This document shows, piece after piece, positions 61,237-64,000 of a DNA stretch of 64,000 bases (its first letter is position 1; each line of letters starts with the position of its first letter). The DNA is from CAVTWY01 sp963738575 (lineage in GTDB: Bacteria; Pseudomonadota; Gammaproteobacteria; Burkholderiales; Burkholderiaceae_C), in assembly GCA_963738575.1 (NCBI GenBank), contig CAVTWY010000002.1, positions 1,178,001-1,242,000 of the forward strand, read 5' to 3'. Both the position numbers and the translations under genes were made by a program. The notes under the pieces were generated by a model. That model was given only the letters and a program-made list of their open reading frames with translations, made no database searches and was not told the DNA's origin.

Positions 61237-64000
61237 ATGAGCGAACTGCCCAAATCCTTCGAACCCGCCGCCATCGAAGCCAAATGGGCACCGCAATGGG
61301 ACGCTGCCCAAGTTGGGCTGCCGACGCTCGACCCCGCGAAGCCCTCGTTTTCGATTCAACTGCCGCCCCCCAATGTCACAGGCACCCTGCACATGGGGCA
61401 TGCCTTCAACCACACCATCATGGATGCGCTTACGCGCTACCACCGCATGCGGGGCTTCAACACCCTTTGGTTGCCTGGCACCGACCATGCCGGCATTGCC
61501 ACCCAAATTGTGGTGGAGCGCCAACTGCAGGCACAAGGCATCTCTCGACACGACATCGGCCGCGAAGCGTTTCTCAAGCACGTTTGGGCGTGGAAAGAAA
61601 AGTCTGGCGACATCATCACCGGCCAAATGCGCCGCATCGGCGACACCGTCGACTGGTCGCGCGAATACTTCACCATGGACGACACCCAATCGGCCGTGGT
61701 CACCGAGACCTTTGTGCGCCTTTACGAGCAAGGCCTTATTTACCGCGGCAAGCGTTTGGTCAGCTGGGACCCTGTGCTCAAGTCGGCAGTCTCCGACCTC
61801 GAAGTGGAAAACATCGAGTCCGAAGGCAAGATGCACTACATCGTCTACCCGTTTGTCGATGGGCCCCAACTCATCGACGGGGTGGCTGCGATGGGCATGA
61901 CCATTGCCACCACCCGGCCCGAAACCATGCTGGCCGATGGTGCGCTCGCCGTTCATCCTGAAGACCCTCGCTACCAACACCTGCTTGGCAAATTTGTCGA
62001 TTTACCCTTGTGTGATCGGCGAATCCCAATCATTGCCGACGATTTTGTCGATCGCGAGTTTGGGTCGGGTTGCGTCAAGATCACCGGCGCCCACGACTTC
62101 AACGATTACGCGGCGTCGCAGCGGCACAACCTGCCGCTGATCACCATCTTTACCCTTGACGCCAAGATCAACGAGCAAGGCCCCGTGGCTTACCGCGGCT
62201 TGGATCGCTTTGATGCGCGCAAAGCAGTGGTGGCTGACCTGGACGCCAAAGGTTTCTTGCAAGCCGTCAAGCCTCACAAGCTGATGCTGCCCATTTGTGC
62301 GCGCACGGGTCAGGTGATCGAGCCCATGCTCACCGACCAATGGTTCATGGCGATGACCAAACCGGGCCCCGACGGCCAATCCATCGCCGGACGCGCCATG
62401 CACGCGGTGGACAACGGTGATGTGAAGTTTGTGCCCGACCAGTGGCTCAACACCTGGAACCAATGGATGAAGAACATCCAAGACTGGTGCATCTCGCGCC
62501 AGCTTTGGTGGGGTCACCAAATTCCGGCGTGGTACGGCACGGGTGGCGAGATCTTTGTGGCACGCAACGACGCCGATGCACAGACGCAAGCACGCGCTGC
62601 AGGTTACACCGGCGCGCTCACGCGCGACCCCGATGTGCTCGACACTTGGTATTCGGCCGCGCAGTTCCCCTTCTCCACCGTGGGCTGGCCCGGGCAAACC
62701 ATCGAGCGTGATTTGTTCTTGCCATCAACCGTGCTCATCACGGGTTTTGACATCATCTTCTTCTGGGTAGCCCGGATGATCATGATGACGCTGCACCACA
62801 CCGGCCAGGTGCCCTTCAAGCATGTCTACATCCACGGCTTGGTGCGCGACGCGCAGGGTCAGAAGATGAGCAAGAGTGAGGGCAACGTGCTCGACCCGGT
62901 GGACTTGATCCAAGGCGTGGATCTGCCCACGTTGATCGATAAAAGCACGTCGGGCCTGCGCCGCCCAGAGAAAGCGCCTGCCGTCGCTGCACGCGTCAAG
63001 AAAGAGTTCCCTGACGGCATTCCCGCCTACGGCGCCGACGCGCTGCGCTTCACCATGGCCAGCTATGCCAGCCTGGGGCGTGACATCGCCTTTGACACCA
63101 AGCGCTGCGAGGGGTACCGCAATTTTTGCAACAAGCTCTGGAACGCCACGCGGTTTGTGTTGATGAACTGTGAAGGCCAAGACTGTGGCCTGAACGACCA
63201 CACAGCAGCTGACTGCGACCCTTCGCAAGTGGGGGGGGGCTACCTGGTGTTCTCACAAGCCGATCGATGGGTGACGAGCGAGCTTCAACGCGTTGAAGCC
63301 GCCGTGGCGCAGGGGTTTGCCGACTACCGACTTGATCTGGCGGCCCAAGCTGCGTACAGCTTTGTGTGGGACGAATACTGCGACTGGTACCTGGAGATCG
63401 CCAAGGTGCAAATTCAGCATGGCAACGTTGCCGAACAACGCGCCACACGCCGCACCCTGATCCGCGTGCTAGAGACCGTGCTGCGTTTGCTGCACCCCAT
63501 CACCCCTTTCATCACGGCCGAGCTATGGGCCCGCGTGGCCCCTGTAGCGGGGCGTGCCAGCGACGACGCTCGCGGCATTGCCGCTGCACCCTACCCCGTC
63601 ACACAACCCGATCGCGTCGACACAGCCGCCGTGGCATGGGTCGGTCAGCTCAAGGCCACGGTGGCCGCGATCCGTACACTGCGCAGCGAGATGAGCCTTT
63701 CGCCGGCGCAGCGTGTGCCGTTGATTGCACACGGAGACACCGAATTTTTGAACGAAGCATCGGCGTTGATTCAGGCATTGGGCAAGGTCAGTGAACTGCG
63801 CGTGATTGAAGACAACGCGGCTTTTGCGCAGGTCACCGCCATGACACCCGTGACGATGAGCGGCTCAACCCGGTTGGCGTTGCACGTCGAAATCGATGTC
63901 GCCGCCGAGCGTGATCGCCTGTCCAAAGAAGTGGCACGCATCGAAGGCGAAGTGGCCAAGACCCACGCCAAGCTTGGCAACGATGCATTTGTGGCACGCG
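61237..64000 (+). CDS. valS: Valyl-tRNA synthetase, 3' end outside the window
   Basis: The frame from ATG 61237 stays open to the window end (921 codons), so only a few dozen C-terminal residues are missing. It starts MSELPKSFEPAAIEAKWAPQ. The class I signatures are PPPNVTGTLHMGHAFNHT (HIGH type) and GQKMSKSEGNVLDP (KMSKS). The editing domain shows TTRPETMLADGALAVHPEDP. Tail residues AAERDRLSKEVARIEGEVAK begin the C-terminal coiled coil. It charges tRNA-Val. A G9 run at 63231-63239 is in frame. Confidence 0.97.
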   Translation, partial: MSELPKSFEPAAIEAKWAPQWDAAQVGLPTLDPAKPSFSIQLPPPNVTGTLHMGHAFNHTIMDALTRYHRMRGFNTLWLPGTDHAGIATQIVVERQLQAQGISRHDIGREAFLKHVWAWKEKSGDIITGQMRRIGDTVDWSREYFTMDDTQSAVVTETFVRLYEQGLIYRGKRLVSWDPVLKSAVSDLEVENIESEGKMHYIVYPFVDGPQLIDGVAAMGMTIATTRPETMLADGALAVHPEDPRYQHLLGKFVDLPLCDRRIPIIADDFVDREFGSGCVKITGAHDFNDYAASQRHNLPLITIFTLDAKINEQGPVAYRGLDRFDARKAVVADLDAKGFLQAVKPHKLMLPICARTGQVIEPMLTDQWFMAMTKPGPDGQSIAGRAMHAVDNGDVKFVPDQWLNTWNQWMKNIQDWCISRQLWWGHQIPAWYGTGGEIFVARNDADAQTQARAAGYTGALTRDPDVLDTWYSAAQFPFSTVGWPGQTIERDLFLPSTVLITGFDIIFFWVARMIMMTLHHTGQVPFKHVYIHGLVRDAQGQKMSKSEGNVLDPVDLIQGVDLPTLIDKSTSGLRRPEKAPAVAARVKKEFPDGIPAYGADALRFTMASYASLGRDIAFDTKRCEGYRNFCNKLWNATRFVLMNCEGQDCGLNDHTAADCDPSQVGGGYLVFSQADRWVTSELQRVEAAVAQGFADYRLDLAAQAAYSFVWDEYCDWYLEIAKVQIQHGNVAEQRATRRTLIRVLETVLRLLHPITPFITAELWARVAPVAGRASDDARGIAAAPYPVTQPDRVDTAAVAWVGQLKATVAAIRTLRSEMSLSPAQRVPLIAHGDTEFLNEASALIQALGKVSELRVIEDNAAFAQVTAMTPVTMSGSTRLALHVEIDVAAERDRLSKEVARIEGEVAKTHAKLGNDAFVAR

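Noticed and set aside
1..64000. tRNA, rRNA and CRISPR
   Set aside because: No cloverleaf, rRNA segment or regularly spaced direct repeat was recognised on either strand.

Overview
The window looks like a piece of a betaproteobacterial chromosome, most likely from the Burkholderiales and close to the Comamonadaceae. This is inferred from GC-rich coding sequence, frequent GTG starts, and gene neighbourhoods such as xseB-ispA-dxs-folE2 and polA - small periplasmic protein - thrB - BPSS1780-type membrane protein. No rRNA, tRNA or CRISPR array was seen. About 60 protein genes or gene remnants can be supported.

Layout. 1-2.8 kb: a ComEA-like helix-hairpin-helix protein with a long Ala/Lys-rich tail, a DUF808 membrane protein and a DUF2726 protein. 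2.8-11 kb: an accessory stretch of small enzymes and domain fusions (DUF1905+DUF1697, TfoX_N+DUF1801, an alpha/beta hydrolase, a SLOG-type nucleotide-binding protein, YciI plus a broken sigma factor). It is interrupted by a complete IS2-group IS3-family element that sits precisely inside a VOC gene. 11.2-13.7 kb: a run of short minus-strand genes (DUF2867, MAPEG, VOC, DUF6988) separated by attC-like sites, which I read as an integron cassette cluster without a visible integrase. 13.9-33.8 kb: chromosomal genes (ygiQ, an ABC exporter, an SOS-associated peptidase, a flavin-dependent oxidoreductase, a TonB receptor, an RluA-type pseudouridine synthase, an intradiol dioxygenase, a YbdK-type ligase, a cation/proton antiporter, an M3 peptidase, an acyl-CoA ligase, a phosphodiesterase and argG). 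33.8-42.2 kb: murB, yajQ, a retroviral-type aspartic protease, a lipoprotein hydrolase and the minus-strand isoprenoid/folate cluster xseB-ispA-dxs-folE2. 42.3-45.4 kb: a Rieske oxygenase - EamA exporter - sulfurtransferase operon behind a leader with a tryptophan-rich upstream ORF. 45.5-58.7 kb: usp, a dienelactone hydrolase, ppx/gppA, a glycosyltransferase, polA, thrB, uvrD and guaC. 58.7-64 kb: a LysE/ArgO exporter, a decayed IS110-family transposase surrounded by structured inverted repeats, and valS running off the end.

Functional links. xseB, ispA and dxs overlap or nearly touch and supply isoprenoid precursors; folE2 follows with the first folate step. thrB and the BPSS1780 protein overlap. 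GCL/YbdK overlaps the antiporter, and the M3 peptidase overlaps a periplasmic coiled-coil protein. The Rieske, EamA and sulfurtransferase genes appear co-transcribed.

Caution. Eight genes carry single-base indels while their protein sequence reads through cleanly in alternating frames: the sigma factor, two hydrolase/transport genes, the TonB receptor, uvrD (about seven indels), guaC, the antiporter and the IS110 transposase. Insertions outnumber deletions about 12 to 3 and they cluster. This suggests sequencing or assembly error at least as much as real decay. The most unusual signals are the cassette cluster, two covarying about 105-base hairpin elements at 60.6-61.0 kb, and the Trp-rich leader ORF at 42.34 kb.
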